A stretch of DNA of 64,000 bases from the NCBI RefSeq assembly GCF_000015825.1, contig NC_009051.1:1110695-1174694 (forward strand), given 5' to 3'. How positions within the stretch are numbered: the stretch's first letter is position 1; every line of letters begins with the position of its first letter. The notes beneath the pieces are model-generated. The model ran no database searches, was not told where the DNA came from, and saw nothing but the letters and a program-made list of their open reading frames with translations. Shown here piece after piece: positions 18,901-26,434 of the stretch. The translations under genes and the position numbers were made by a program. This stretch comes from Methanoculleus marisnigri JR1 (GTDB taxonomy: Archaea; Halobacteriota; Methanomicrobia; Methanomicrobiales; Methanoculleaceae).

Positions 18901-19827
18901 GTTTTCTGCAAGGATGTCACGGCACTTGAATTTTCCAGAGATATTCCAGATGAAATGCCTTAACGCAGCGGCCAGTGAACTTGGATGTGCTACAATTATA
19001 TCATCTTCAAACTTGACAATTGGCGTGATAAAGAGAGGATTTTTCTTGATATTCCTTTTCTTAAATGCTGGATCGCCAACAGAAATGGTAAATGGTGCAA
19101 GGAAACGTGAATCAATATTTATACGATTAAGCAGTTCTTCAAGTTCTTCATTCGAAAATATTACCGAGCACCTATATTTTGCAAGAAGATTTTCCTCTGG
19201 GACATCAATTTTTTGATGCCAGTTTGATGGACTGACCATGTACCGTGACTGATTTAATCGTTTTGCGATTTCATTACTTAGACTTAGTATAAGTCGCGAG
19301 GTCGCATAAATGGTATCCAGGAATTCTTGTGGATATTCATTTCCCTCGAGAAAAAGAGTTTTGAAAAGCATTCGTAAGACAAAAGGTTCACAATCATAAA
19401 TTCCGGGGTAAATAATATAGTTCCCGCCGTAAAATTCGATATTCTCGGTAAATAATTGCTCGGGAGGGTCTTCTAGGACTCCAACTTCACAAAAAGGATC
19501 TAAATATTCATTTAACTTATTCTTCAGACGATCTGGATCTATCTTGTCTTTCCCCCCGTGCTTTAAAGAACAGGCTAGATGTGATGCAACTTCGAGGCGT
19601 ACTGTATGGCTATGGTTTTCTGGGTGTAGATGAAGTCCTGCTAGTGTTGAAATTATTTCTTTTGGATCATATTTTCTGAATTCACTTTTTAATAATCCCA
19701 ACTCTGCTTTTCTGGGAGATGGTAGTGGTCTAAAAGATCCGATACAGCATTTTTTAAACTTTTTACCACTTCCACATGGACAAGGATCATTTCTGCCAAC
19801 TTTACTATGATTCTCAAAGATGTCCAT
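15994..19827 (-). CDS. SEC-C motif / PD-(D/E)XK nuclease-like large protein
   Basis: The 1277-residue protein is encoded by DNA much richer in A+T than its neighbours. The N-terminus has a SEC-C zinc motif (RNDPCPCGSGKKFKKCC, about residues 12-28), which is usually found at the C-terminus of proteins. The long middle is mixed alpha/beta with no domain I recognise. Near the C-terminus, GDIDVLLIDI (Asp1160) is followed by FSIECKN (Glu1175, Lys1177), the D-x14-ExK arrangement of PD-(D/E)XK nucleases, then a mostly helical tail. I infer a nucleic-acid-targeting enzyme, possibly of a defence type. There is no partner gene; it stands alone between the two halves of a duplicated junction. The name SecA would be wrong. 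Confidence 0.7.
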   Translation of the reverse strand: MDIFENHSKVGRNDPCPCGSGKKFKKCCIGSFRPLPSPRKAELGLLKSEFRKYDPKEIISTLAGLHLHPENHSHTVRLEVASHLACSLKHGGKDKIDPDRLKNKLNEYLDPFCEVGVLEDPPEQLFTENIEFYGGNYIIYPGIYDCEPFVLRMLFKTLFLEGNEYPQEFLDTIYATSRLILSLSNEIAKRLNQSRYMVSPSNWHQKIDVPEENLLAKYRCSVIFSNEELEELLNRINIDSRFLAPFTISVGDPAFKKRNIKKNPLFITPIVKFEDDIIVAHPSSLAAALRHFIWNISGKFKCRDILAENYRKSVFMGMKESLELIGFYEVDISLPPINDERLIIEESVYQVDTDKLVYVILICDDAKNYPSKDINGEWNALKLEEIIISRVCQIFAYLKRELEYCNEILTLRVYGKIGRNFKIIIDDQSHLTLSLCADELELLSQLRKCEPLTLWKFAEAYTNFAKSNDIFSWSFLDTFSGYIQHNYSFSAGDKNEPILLDILAGTGRDLRIKATKKFDFHSAKKGNPSGFITVCKVSEDESDEIYTPYYRINRSLVRLVEGYDQAIWIEPQSTEHSPEQLALYTLISDTISYWVSQIKPSIKPLLSSTGTDPIEIRYELENFHLWLNCEFDDLSDVTPKCDFIIEGRSILFSIPHTIVPYLKRANNIGERVILNSLLEAIDGFIIQSSGKHVLSKTERRTIIEFHAPLGLKKKILIAGIEADGLLFQNFTPPPRLIQMHDLEAQEENLVEDLGCEFSIGEYSDKAEQMKICGKVVDTYLRRIRESLKQFSHESLLQYLIGSYEGLLHYQAYIQFSTPQIISCYTDVDELATEMIKDIPNINSTSLSTRVLIEIIAAEPPAGDRTISISELDKLLALTSHLINWADISDRIHFDFVQIKIILLENGRIRCESLGDTNFDAPFLRAKTLEGIESALLHSTDQDKSTDERAAFRIDSRYDTAFNAEFGISLQEVGQFIICLIHSCDHFICAEQNSPALSLPVSEFKKRIISTLNWPEDRVIKAINLFSLSPREKWDLAPEGFTLNEDILPWRYNRRLSYLRRPLIIGPETDTEPMIFWGSLHVESSFNYLAELIDSGRYKNPQGMSEEMQKLLGEIKREKGKFFVSKVHKWFEDNTEYIVDSNVPIAPNEKLDSPSNLGDIDVLLIDIVQKKIFSIECKNINFGRNAREIDNEMTRFIIDKEKRKSWASKHIDRDEWLKNNVKKVASAYNLDSNSYDVISIFMLSESIFTSIFQKIPLPTFSYPQLLRDGVKLFDPLLQ

Positions 19828-19940
19828 ATGCCCCTCGTATGTTGAGGAAAATTTTATATTCTATCTTTCTTCGTTTCTCTCGTATAATTATATTTATAAC
19901 TTGTTTTACTCTTTAGGAGATCTTAACAGAAATCCGTCGC

Positions 19941-20041
19941 ATTCCAATGAATTAAACCCCTGTCCGATAAACCGATCAGGCACCCATGGTACCCGTGACA
20001 GGCGGACACACTCTCCTGCACTTCGCCGGCACCCGCCGCGC
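19941..20041 (+). pseudogene. Remnant of FKBP gene 5' end
   Basis: This stretch repeats 15291-15400 with high identity, covering the upstream bases (ATGAATTAAA, ACCGATCAGGCACCCATGG) and about 20 codons (MVPVTGGHTLLHFAGTRR against MAPVTDGDTLLLHFTSTR). Similarity then ends and the frame runs on without family sequence. It is therefore a truncated second copy and not a working gene. Confidence 0.8.
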
Positions 20042-20145
20042 CGGACCGGGTGTGATCCAATCCGGCGACATAACCGCCCTGTTTCTTCGTTCCCACCCGG
20101 GTTGGTTCCGGCTGGTATTTATGCCGCCCGGCAAGACCTCTTCTC

Positions 20146-21831
20146 ATGACAGCCGGTTCGCCCACAAGCGCCGGATCGCCCCGGCGGCAGGCGATCATCG
20201 GGTTACTGGTTCTTCTCGCCGTCGCTCTCGCCCCCATCGCACTCTCGGGATACTTCTCGTCGGACCCTGAACCGGTGCATGTTCGGATCCTCGCGGTCAA
20301 CGACTTCCACGGGCAGCTCCCCGGCGGGCAGAAACTCGACGGCGAGCCGGCCGGGAGCGCGCCGGTGCTTGCGTCGTACCTCAAACATGCGATGGCCGAT
20401 GCCGGCGGGGCAACCACGTTCGTCGCGCTCCCGGGAGACGTCGTCGGGGCGTCGCCGCCCGAGTCCGGGCTGCTGCTGGACGAACCCGCCATGCTCTTCT
20501 TCAACGGCGTCGCGGGCGACAGCCCGGAGTCGATGATCGCGACCTTCGGCAACCACGAGTTCGACCGGGGCACGGACGAGTTGCTGCGGATGGTCCGCGG
20601 CGGGAACGGCACGGCGACCCTCGACCGCCCGGTAGACCCCTACCCGGGTGCGGCGGCGGAGTACGTCTGCTCGAACGTGGTCTGGAAGACGAACGGCACC
20701 CTTCTTGCCGCCCCCTACACCATCCGCGACGCCGGCGGTGCAAAGATCGCGTTTATCGGTGCCACGACGATCGAGACGCCCTCGATCCAGAAGGCGACCA
20801 ACGTAGAAGAGGTCGTCTTTAGAAACGAGACCGAGTCGATCAACCGCTACGTCCCGGAGATCCAGCGGCAGGGGGTGCACGCGATCGTCCTCCTCCTCCA
20901 CGAGGGCGGCTCGCAGGAACCCTACGACGGCCCGACCCGGGAGGGGGAGAACGTCACCGGCAGGGTCGCCGCGATCGTCGCCGGCCTTGACCCGGACGTG
21001 GACGTCGTCCTCTCCGGCCACACCCATGCGTTCACGAACGCCTACCTGGAGAACGCCGGCAAAAACCCGGTCCTGGTGACGCAGGCGTACAGTTACAGCA
21101 GGGCGTTTGCCGACGTCGATATCGTCATAGACCCCCTCACCGGCGAGGTCACTCATACGTCGGCGCGGATCGTCCCGGCATATGAATACGGCACCAGCCC
21201 CGACCCGGAGGCCTCGGTGCTGCTTGAGATCTGTGAGGAGGCGGTCGGGCCGATGACCGACCGGACCATAACGACCGCATCGGCGGATATCACGCGGCTG
21301 CAGACCGGTGCCGGCGAATCCGCGCTCGGCAACCTCGTCGCCGACAGCCAGCGGGCGGCGATGGGCGCCGATATCGCGTTCGTCACCACCGGCTCGCTCC
21401 GGGCGGAGATAGCGGAGGGGAACGTCACCTGGGGCGACCTTTATGCGGTGCAGCCGTTCTCTTCGACCGTGCTCTCGATAGCCCTGACAGGCGAGCAGGT
21501 CCGGGGCGTGCTGGAACGGCAGTGGGAGGCCCCGCTGCCGCCCCACAACCTCGCCGTCTCCGGGCTGTCGTATACCTTCGACGAGAGAAAGCCCGCCGGC
21601 AGCAGGATCGTCGAGGTCCGGGTGAACGGCACCGCACTCGACCCGGACGGGGAGTATACGGCGGCGATGGTCGACTTCCTCGCGACCGGCGGCGACCGGT
21701 ATACCGTCTTCGGGGAAGGTACGGATATCGTCAACGGGCCGTTCGACGTCGATGCGCTGGTCGCGTATATGGAGTCCCTCCCTGAGCCTGTGGACGCGAA
21801 GGCGGATGGGAGGATCGCGATGATCGCGTGA
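20146..21831 (+). CDS. Exported 5'-nucleotidase / metallophosphoesterase
   Basis: The 561 residues comprise an N-terminal signal or anchor helix (IIGLLVLLAVALAPIAL) and a metallophosphoesterase domain with AVNDFHGQL, PGDVVG, GNHEFDRG and SGHTHAF metal-binding motifs. A 5'-nucleotidase C-terminal domain follows (GNLVADSQRAAMGADIAF, VQPFSSTVLSIALTGEQV and DFLATGGDRY). Enzymes of this build hydrolyse nucleoside monophosphates, diphosphates or UDP-sugars outside the cell for salvage. The start codon lies shortly after the FKBP remnant, so the native order was probably FKBP then nucleotidase. Confidence 0.9.
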   Translation: MTAGSPTSAGSPRRQAIIGLLVLLAVALAPIALSGYFSSDPEPVHVRILAVNDFHGQLPGGQKLDGEPAGSAPVLASYLKHAMADAGGATTFVALPGDVVGASPPESGLLLDEPAMLFFNGVAGDSPESMIATFGNHEFDRGTDELLRMVRGGNGTATLDRPVDPYPGAAAEYVCSNVVWKTNGTLLAAPYTIRDAGGAKIAFIGATTIETPSIQKATNVEEVVFRNETESINRYVPEIQRQGVHAIVLLLHEGGSQEPYDGPTREGENVTGRVAAIVAGLDPDVDVVLSGHTHAFTNAYLENAGKNPVLVTQAYSYSRAFADVDIVIDPLTGEVTHTSARIVPAYEYGTSPDPEASVLLEICEEAVGPMTDRTITTASADITRLQTGAGESALGNLVADSQRAAMGADIAFVTTGSLRAEIAEGNVTWGDLYAVQPFSSTVLSIALTGEQVRGVLERQWEAPLPPHNLAVSGLSYTFDERKPAGSRIVEVRVNGTALDPDGEYTAAMVDFLATGGDRYTVFGEGTDIVNGPFDVDALVAYMESLPEPVDAKADGRIAMIA

Positions 21832-21904
21832 GGGGGTGCCTGTTCCCGGCCGGCCCAACCTATAAATAACGCCTCTCCCCATGTCCCCCCGGAGGTCATC
21901 CGAG

Positions 21905-22219
21905 ATGCCCGAATTTGCACAACCGTTCTCCGGGAACCGCATGGAGCGCAAACTGGACCGGGAGGAACTCATCAGGACGATCCGGTTCTCGATCGCCGCC
22001 GAGTACGAGGCGATCCAGTTCTACAACCAGATCGCCGAATCGACCGACGAACCGCTGGTCCAGAAGGTGATGCGCGATATCGCGGACGAGGAGAAAGAGC
22101 ATGCAGGAGAGTTCCTGCGGCTTCTCCGGGAGCTTGAGCCCGGCGAAGAGGAGTTCTACCAGCACGGCTACGGAGAAGTCGAGGAGATGATCGAGGAGTT
22201 GAAGAAAGGCGGGAAGTGA
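21905..22219 (+). CDS. Ferritin-like diiron protein (rubrerythrin family)
   Basis: The 104 residues start at ATG 21905 after GGAGGT (21891-21896); a TATA-like TATAAATAAC lies at 21861. It consists of two helices with carboxylate/His ligands: AAEYEAIQFYNQIAE and DIADEEKEHAGEFL (E..Y and ExxH). A short acidic helical tail follows. This size and half-ferritin motif resemble encapsulated ferritin-like proteins that dimerise to form a diiron ferroxidase site, but no encapsulin gene is in the window. The likely role is iron oxidation or storage, or protection against oxidative stress. Confidence 0.78.
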   Translation: MPEFAQPFSGNRMERKLDREELIRTIRFSIAAEYEAIQFYNQIAESTDEPLVQKVMRDIADEEKEHAGEFLRLLRELEPGEEEFYQHGYGEVEEMIEELKKGGK

Positions 22220-22231
22220 TTGCCCTTCCCG

Positions 22232-22408
22232 TCACCTGATCCTGCAGGACTCCTCGTAGGATTTCCTGCAGCCCGGACAGAGCGTCCGGGCCTTTTCGAG
22301 GTCCGGGTAGTTCTCTTCGGTGATCTCGTCGCAGGCCGCCCCGCAGATCTCGCACCAGAACTCCTTTGTCTCCGCTTTCTCTTCGCCTTTGATGCTGCGT
22401 TTGGTCAT
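22232..22408 (-). CDS. Small zinc-ribbon protein (58 aa)
   Basis: The start is ATG 22408, preceded by a strong ribosome site GGAGG. The product begins MTKRSIKGEEKAETKEF and has a zinc ribbon made of CEIC and CPGC knuckles, ending KSYEESCRIR. The longer frame upstream of this ATG is not protein-like. It is probably a small nucleic-acid or protein-binding ribbon. It is convergent with the ferritin-like gene and downstream of the SDR gene on the same strand, with 32 bases between, so the two may be cotranscribed. Confidence 0.65.
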   Translation of the reverse strand: MTKRSIKGEEKAETKEFWCEICGAACDEITEENYPDLEKARTLCPGCRKSYEESCRIR

Positions 22409-22440
22409 GCTATTCTCCCTCCGGGTAGTGCCGATCCACC

Positions 22441-23286
22441 TCATCGGGCATATGCTTTCGGGTCGGCCCACCGCGCCGCCCCGGTGAGACTGCTTCCCAT
22501 CTCCCAGAACCGTTCCTGGATCACCGGGTCGAGGGCGAGGGACGACGGCCGTGTCCACCGGCTCTCCTCGAAGTAACCGCCGCTCGTCTTACCGGCATCC
22601 GGGGAGAGGGCGAGGTGCACCTCCGCCTCCGCCCCCTTCTTCGGTGGTGCACCGCCGTCCCTGCCGTGGGTATAAGCGCGGAGGAGCTTCGTCTCGATCA
22701 CCCCCGGATGGAGGCTGTTCGCCGTCACCCCCGTCCCCTCGAGTTCTCTGGCGAGCCGGGCGGTGAAGGCGACGACCCCTACCTTCGATACCGCATAGGC
22801 ATCGTAGGCGTCGTAGTCCGGAAAACCCGGAAGATTCTCCCAGTCGATCGACCGCACGCTCCGGTGGGCGATCGACGCGACGTTGACGATCCGTGCCGGA
22901 GCGCTTCTCGCAAGAAGCGGGAGGAACTCGTGGGCGAGAAGGAACTGCGCTAGAAAGTTCACGGCGAACGTCGTCTCGATCCCGCCGGGAGCAACCTCCC
23001 GCTCCGGCATGAAGACCCCGGCGTTGTTGATGAGAACGTCGAGCCGGTCGTACGCCCCGGCGATCTCCTCCGCGAGATCCCTGACCCGCTCCTGCACCGA
23101 GAGGTCGGCGATGAAGAGATCGAGCCGGTCGGAGCCGGTGGCCGCCTCCAGTTCCGCGAGGACCCTCCGGCCCTTCCCGGGATCTCTACCGTGGAGCAGC
23201 ACGCGGTGGCCCTGCCGGGAGAGCGCGCGTGCGGTCACCTTTCCGATACCGTCCGTCGAGCCCGTGACGAGGATGGTCTGCTCCAT
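22441..23286 (-). CDS. Short-chain dehydrogenase/reductase
   Basis: A 281-residue SDR with the nucleotide-binding TGSTDGIG motif, the structural NNAG motif, an ASIA segment holding the catalytic Ser and the catalytic YAVSK. The C-terminal region has HPGVIETKLL, typical of the retinol-dehydrogenase-like group. It should reduce or oxidise a carbonyl or alcohol with NADP(H) in the cytoplasm. Its substrate is unknown. It is divergent from the RHH/acyl-CoA synthetase gene across a region with several GGTGC boxes, so both may share control. Confidence 0.88.
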   Translation of the reverse strand: MEQTILVTGSTDGIGKVTARALSRQGHRVLLHGRDPGKGRRVLAELEAATGSDRLDLFIADLSVQERVRDLAEEIAGAYDRLDVLINNAGVFMPEREVAPGGIETTFAVNFLAQFLLAHEFLPLLARSAPARIVNVASIAHRSVRSIDWENLPGFPDYDAYDAYAVSKVGVVAFTARLARELEGTGVTANSLHPGVIETKLLRAYTHGRDGGAPPKKGAEAEVHLALSPDAGKTSGGYFEESRWTRPSSLALDPVIQERFWEMGSSLTGAARWADPKAYAR

Positions 23287-23322
23287 ATGCGGCCCTGTAT
23301 CCCCTCTCTATTTGAACGTGGC

Positions 23323-23456
23323 GGTGCGGTATGCCGGTGCGCTCCACGGCACACATCTCACGACGGTGCACCGAAAAGGGTCTGCTTTCCGGGATTGTGG
23401 TGCGGCAAGAATCAAAAAGGTGATATGCTGCACCACAAACCTGTACTGCATGGTGC
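23323..23456. promoter_or_regulatory. Cluster of GGTGC/GCACC half-sites (putative operator)
   Basis: The divergent region contains GGTGC at 23323, 23336, 23366, 23399 and 23452, and GCACC at 23368 and 23430. They form a perfect palindrome CGGTGCACCG (23364-23373) and a perfect 9-base inverted repeat TTGTGGTGC (23395-23403) / GCACCACAA (23430-23438). Ribbon-helix-helix proteins bind such short repeated sites, and the adjacent gene encodes an RHH domain. Confidence 0.5.
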
Positions 23457-25288
23457 GATACTCGGTCACGATGGATGACGACCTCGTGCAAGCGATCGAC
23501 AGGATACGCGAATACCGGGGCATGTCCCGGTCGGAATGGCTCAACGACCTCTGCACGAAGCATCTTGACGGTGCATCCGCGAAAGGCGTGCAGACCGCGG
23601 TTCCCGCGGGGATACAGCCTGCAAACGCCCGGGAGCCGAATATGACCGATTACGAGGCCGCCTGCGCCAACTTCACGATCGACGTCCCCGACCAGTTCAA
23701 CTTCGGCTACGACGTGATCGACCGGTGGGCCGAGACCGACCGGAACAAGCTCGCCATGATCTGGGTGAACCAGGAAGGGGAAGAACGGAAGTACACGTTC
23801 CGCGATCTGCGGTACCTCTCCAACGGTGCCGCGAACATCCTCCTCAAGTACGGCATCAAGAAGGGCGACCGGGTCATGCTGATGCTCCCGCGGATCCCGG
23901 AATGGTGGATCTTCGTCATCGCTCTCATCAAACTCGGCGCGGTCTTCTGCCCCTGCCCGACGATGCTGACGCCGAAGGACATCAAATATCGCGTGCAGGC
24001 CGGGAAGTTCCGGATGATCATCACGAACTTGGAGAATGCCGAGAAGGTCGACGAGGTCGCCGATGCCTGCCCGCTGCTCGACACCCTCTTCCTCGCGGAC
24101 GGGGAGCGGGAGGGCTGGGCGAGTTACCCGCACGAGATTGAGTACCCTGCACCGGTATCGCACCACAAGGTCAGCATGCCGGTCGCGAAGAAGACGAAAT
24201 CGATCGACCCGATGATGATCTACTTCACCTCGGGCACCACCGGCGAGGCCAAGATGGTGCTGCACAACCAGAGTTACCCGCTCGGGCACATCATCACCGC
24301 CTCGCTCTGGCAGGACGTCACGGAGAACGACCTGCACCTGACGTTCTCCGATACCGGCTGGGCGAAGTGCGCCTGGGGCAAGATATTCGGCCAGTGGATC
24401 GCCGGAGCCTGCATCTTCGTCTACGATATCCGGGGGAAGTTCGGCGCGACCGAGCTCCTCCCGCTGATCGAGAGGTACGAGGTGACCACGTTCTGCGCAC
24501 CGCCGACGGTCTACCGGATGCTGATCCTCGCCGATCTCGACAAGTTCGACTTCCGCGACCTGCGGCACTGCTGCAGCGCCGGGGAACCGCTCAACCCCGA
24601 GGTGATCCGCGTCTGGGAGGACGGCACCGGGCAGGCCATCTACGAGGGATACGGCCAGACGGAGACCGTCTGCTGCATCGCCACGTTCCCCTGCATGCAG
24701 CATAAGCCCGGGTCCATGGGGAAACCCGCACCGGGCTGGCATATCGAGCTCCACGACGACGACGGCAACCCGGCCGGCCCCGGCGAGGAAGGGCGGATCG
24801 CGGTCAAACTCGACCCCCGGCCGGTCGGGCTCTTCGTTGAGTACCTGGACAACCCCGAGGCGAACCGGGAATCGTTCCAGAACGGGTACTACTACACCGG
24901 CGACAAGGCGCGTATGGACGAGGACGGCTACTTCTGGTTCATCGGAAGGAGCGACGACGTCATCAAGTCGTCCGGCTACCGGATCGGGCCGTTCGAGGTC
25001 GAGAGCGCCCTCATGGAGCACCCGGCCGTCCAGGAATCGGCGGTCGTCGGGTCGCCCGACCTCATCCGGGGGATGGTCGTCAAGGCCTTCATCGTGTTGA
25101 AGCCCGGCTACCAGCCGTCCGAATCGCTGGTCAAGGAACTTCAGGCCCACGTCCGGAACACCACCGCCCCGTACAAGTACCCGCGGGCGATCGAGTTCGT
25201 CCAGGAACTCCCGAAGACGATATCCGGCAAGATCCAGAGGAACGTCCTGCGGGACCAGGAACTGCGGATGAGTAATAACGGGAACTGA
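23450..25288 (+). CDS. Acyl-CoA synthetase with N-terminal ribbon-helix-helix domain
   Basis: From ATG 23450 the frame encodes 612 residues. Residues 1-40 (MVRYSVTMDDDLVQAIDRIR and on to TKHL) form a ribbon-helix-helix DNA-binding unit, and a 24-residue linker follows. From about residue 65 (MTDYEAACANF) it is an acyl/acetate-CoA ligase of medium-chain type with YFTSGTTGEAKM (AMP binding), YGQTETV, YTGDKARMDEDGYFWF and the catalytic C-terminal KTISGKIQR lysine region. It activates an organic acid with ATP and CoA. An internal start at 23642 (GGGAG nearby) could give the ligase alone. The neighbouring operator-like boxes suggest autoregulation. Confidence 0.85.
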   Translation: MVRYSVTMDDDLVQAIDRIREYRGMSRSEWLNDLCTKHLDGASAKGVQTAVPAGIQPANAREPNMTDYEAACANFTIDVPDQFNFGYDVIDRWAETDRNKLAMIWVNQEGEERKYTFRDLRYLSNGAANILLKYGIKKGDRVMLMLPRIPEWWIFVIALIKLGAVFCPCPTMLTPKDIKYRVQAGKFRMIITNLENAEKVDEVADACPLLDTLFLADGEREGWASYPHEIEYPAPVSHHKVSMPVAKKTKSIDPMMIYFTSGTTGEAKMVLHNQSYPLGHIITASLWQDVTENDLHLTFSDTGWAKCAWGKIFGQWIAGACIFVYDIRGKFGATELLPLIERYEVTTFCAPPTVYRMLILADLDKFDFRDLRHCCSAGEPLNPEVIRVWEDGTGQAIYEGYGQTETVCCIATFPCMQHKPGSMGKPAPGWHIELHDDDGNPAGPGEEGRIAVKLDPRPVGLFVEYLDNPEANRESFQNGYYYTGDKARMDEDGYFWFIGRSDDVIKSSGYRIGPFEVESALMEHPAVQESAVVGSPDLIRGMVVKAFIVLKPGYQPSESLVKELQAHVRNTTAPYKYPRAIEFVQELPKTISGKIQRNVLRDQELRMSNNGN

Positions 25289-25302
25289 GCGGGGTTCCCT
25301 CT

Positions 25303-25313
25303 GTTTTCTTTTT
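25303..25313 (+). terminator. T-rich terminator after acyl-CoA synthetase
   Basis: A pyrimidine tract of T4-C-T5 type lies 15 bases beyond the stop. Confidence 0.3.
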
Positions 25314-25469
25314 ATGCGGCTAGGTGGTGCGCGGATCGCGCGTGACGGTGCTTGAATTCTGATTCTGATGAACCATCGTCACTCATAGTAGAAGCATTTC
25401 AGAATAGCTCAGGCGTCGCGAGGTGTGGTAAACAGAGTGACCAAACGAGGAAAACATCACGATGCAGTG

Positions 25470-25665
25470 GACCGTGGGGATATCGCGTCTGGGGGAGGGG
25501 TTTCAGGGGAGGGGGGAGCATCCCCCCTCCCCTGTCCCCAATTCGCACCTTTGGTGCTCAAACTCCTGTCCTTCGGACAGTCGTTCCCCTCATGGCGATA
25601 TGCGACCGGCCCGAAGGGCGGGAGCACGAGCACCGCAGGTGCGCAGTTCCCTCGGAATCCGTGTC
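25470..25665. repeat. G-rich intergenic repeat, copy A
   Basis: Within a 537-base gap without genes (25289-25825) lies GGGGATATCGCGTCTGGGGG (from 25476), then a perfect 12-base inverted repeat GGGGAGGGGGGA (25506-25517) / TCCCCCCTCCCC (25521-25532). Next come CTGTCCCC, a GGTGCTCAAACTCCTG block (25552) with a small TGTCC/GGACA hairpin, and a right end GGAATCCGTG. Copies B and C at 55059 and 58533 share this order. Short open frames across it are low-complexity. Confidence 0.7.
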
Positions 25666-25825
25666 CGGGGCGCACCCAAAGCGGACACATACGTGCCCCC
25701 GATGTGAGTGCCGGTGATCTGTCCGAACCGAAACTCGATTACCGTCACGTACGACGCCAACCCCCGCTGCACCGCTCACCAAACAACCGCACCACCCCAT
25801 CAGGGTTAAAAAAAGCGGGAACCCC

Positions 25826-26434
25826 CTAGCAGATTCGCTCGATAAAATTCTCAAGAATCTTCAGCCCCACCGCCCCGCTCTTCTCGGGGTGGAACTGGAC
25901 GCCGTAGGTGAGCCCGTTATTGACCGCCGAGGCGAAGGGGTGGACGTAGGTGGTGCTCGCGATGGTGTTCGCCGGTGCGGCCGCCGCGTAGTAGGAGTGG
26001 ACGAAGTAGACGTACTCCTCCTCGTGGAGCCCGTCAAAGAGCGGGGTCTTTGGGTCGATACTGATGGTGTTCCAGCCCATGTGGGGGACCTTCTCCCCGC
26101 CGGCCGGGACGAACCTTTTGACGTCGCCCGGCACGAGGCCGAGCCCCCGGTGGATGCCGTGCTCTTCGCTCGAGTCCATGAGCATCTGCATCCCGAGGCA
26201 GATCCCGAGGAGCGGCGTCTCGTTCGCGGCGGAAAGAACGGTCCCTGCGAGTCCGCCGAGCATCTCCATCCCGTCCCGAAACGCCCCGACGCCGGGAAGG
26301 ACGATGCCGTCGGCGGACGTTATCGCCTCCGGGTCCGCCGTGATCGCCGGTGCCGCTCCCGCCCGCTCGAGACCGCGGAGCACGCTCCGCAGGTTGCCGA
26401 GGCCGTAATCAATTATAACTATCCTCTTCTTCAT
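25826..26434 (-). CDS. hisH: Imidazole glycerol phosphate synthase subunit HisH
   Basis: A 202-residue class I glutamine amidotransferase. It has IVIIDYGLGNLRSV at the N-terminus, the nucleophile elbow PLLGICLGMQML with the active Cys, HMGWNTI, YFVHSYY and the catalytic HPEKSG. It makes ammonia from glutamine for HisF in histidine biosynthesis (IGP and AICAR formation). I start at ATG 26434 because GGGGAG precedes it at six bases; an ATG at 26440 is also possible. The start overlaps the upstream PAPS-reductase-family gene by 26 bases, so both lie in one transcript. Confidence 0.95.
   Translation of the reverse strand: MKKRIVIIDYGLGNLRSVLRGLERAGAAPAITADPEAITSADGIVLPGVGAFRDGMEMLGGLAGTVLSAANETPLLGICLGMQMLMDSSEEHGIHRGLGLVPGDVKRFVPAGGEKVPHMGWNTISIDPKTPLFDGLHEEEYVYFVHSYYAAAAPANTIASTTYVHPFASAVNNGLTYGVQFHPEKSGAVGLKILENFIERIC

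Noticed and set aside
15994-19827. SecA-like translocase, as the SEC-C motif might suggest
   Set aside because: There is no ATPase motor sequence, archaea lack SecA, and SEC-C occurs in many unrelated proteins.
19986-20270. 94-codon open frame
   Set aside because: Its first 20 codons are the broken FKBP copy and the rest overlaps the nucleotidase in the wrong frame.
21905-22219. Encapsulin cargo system
   Set aside because: The ferritin-like protein has the right size, but no encapsulin shell gene is near it.
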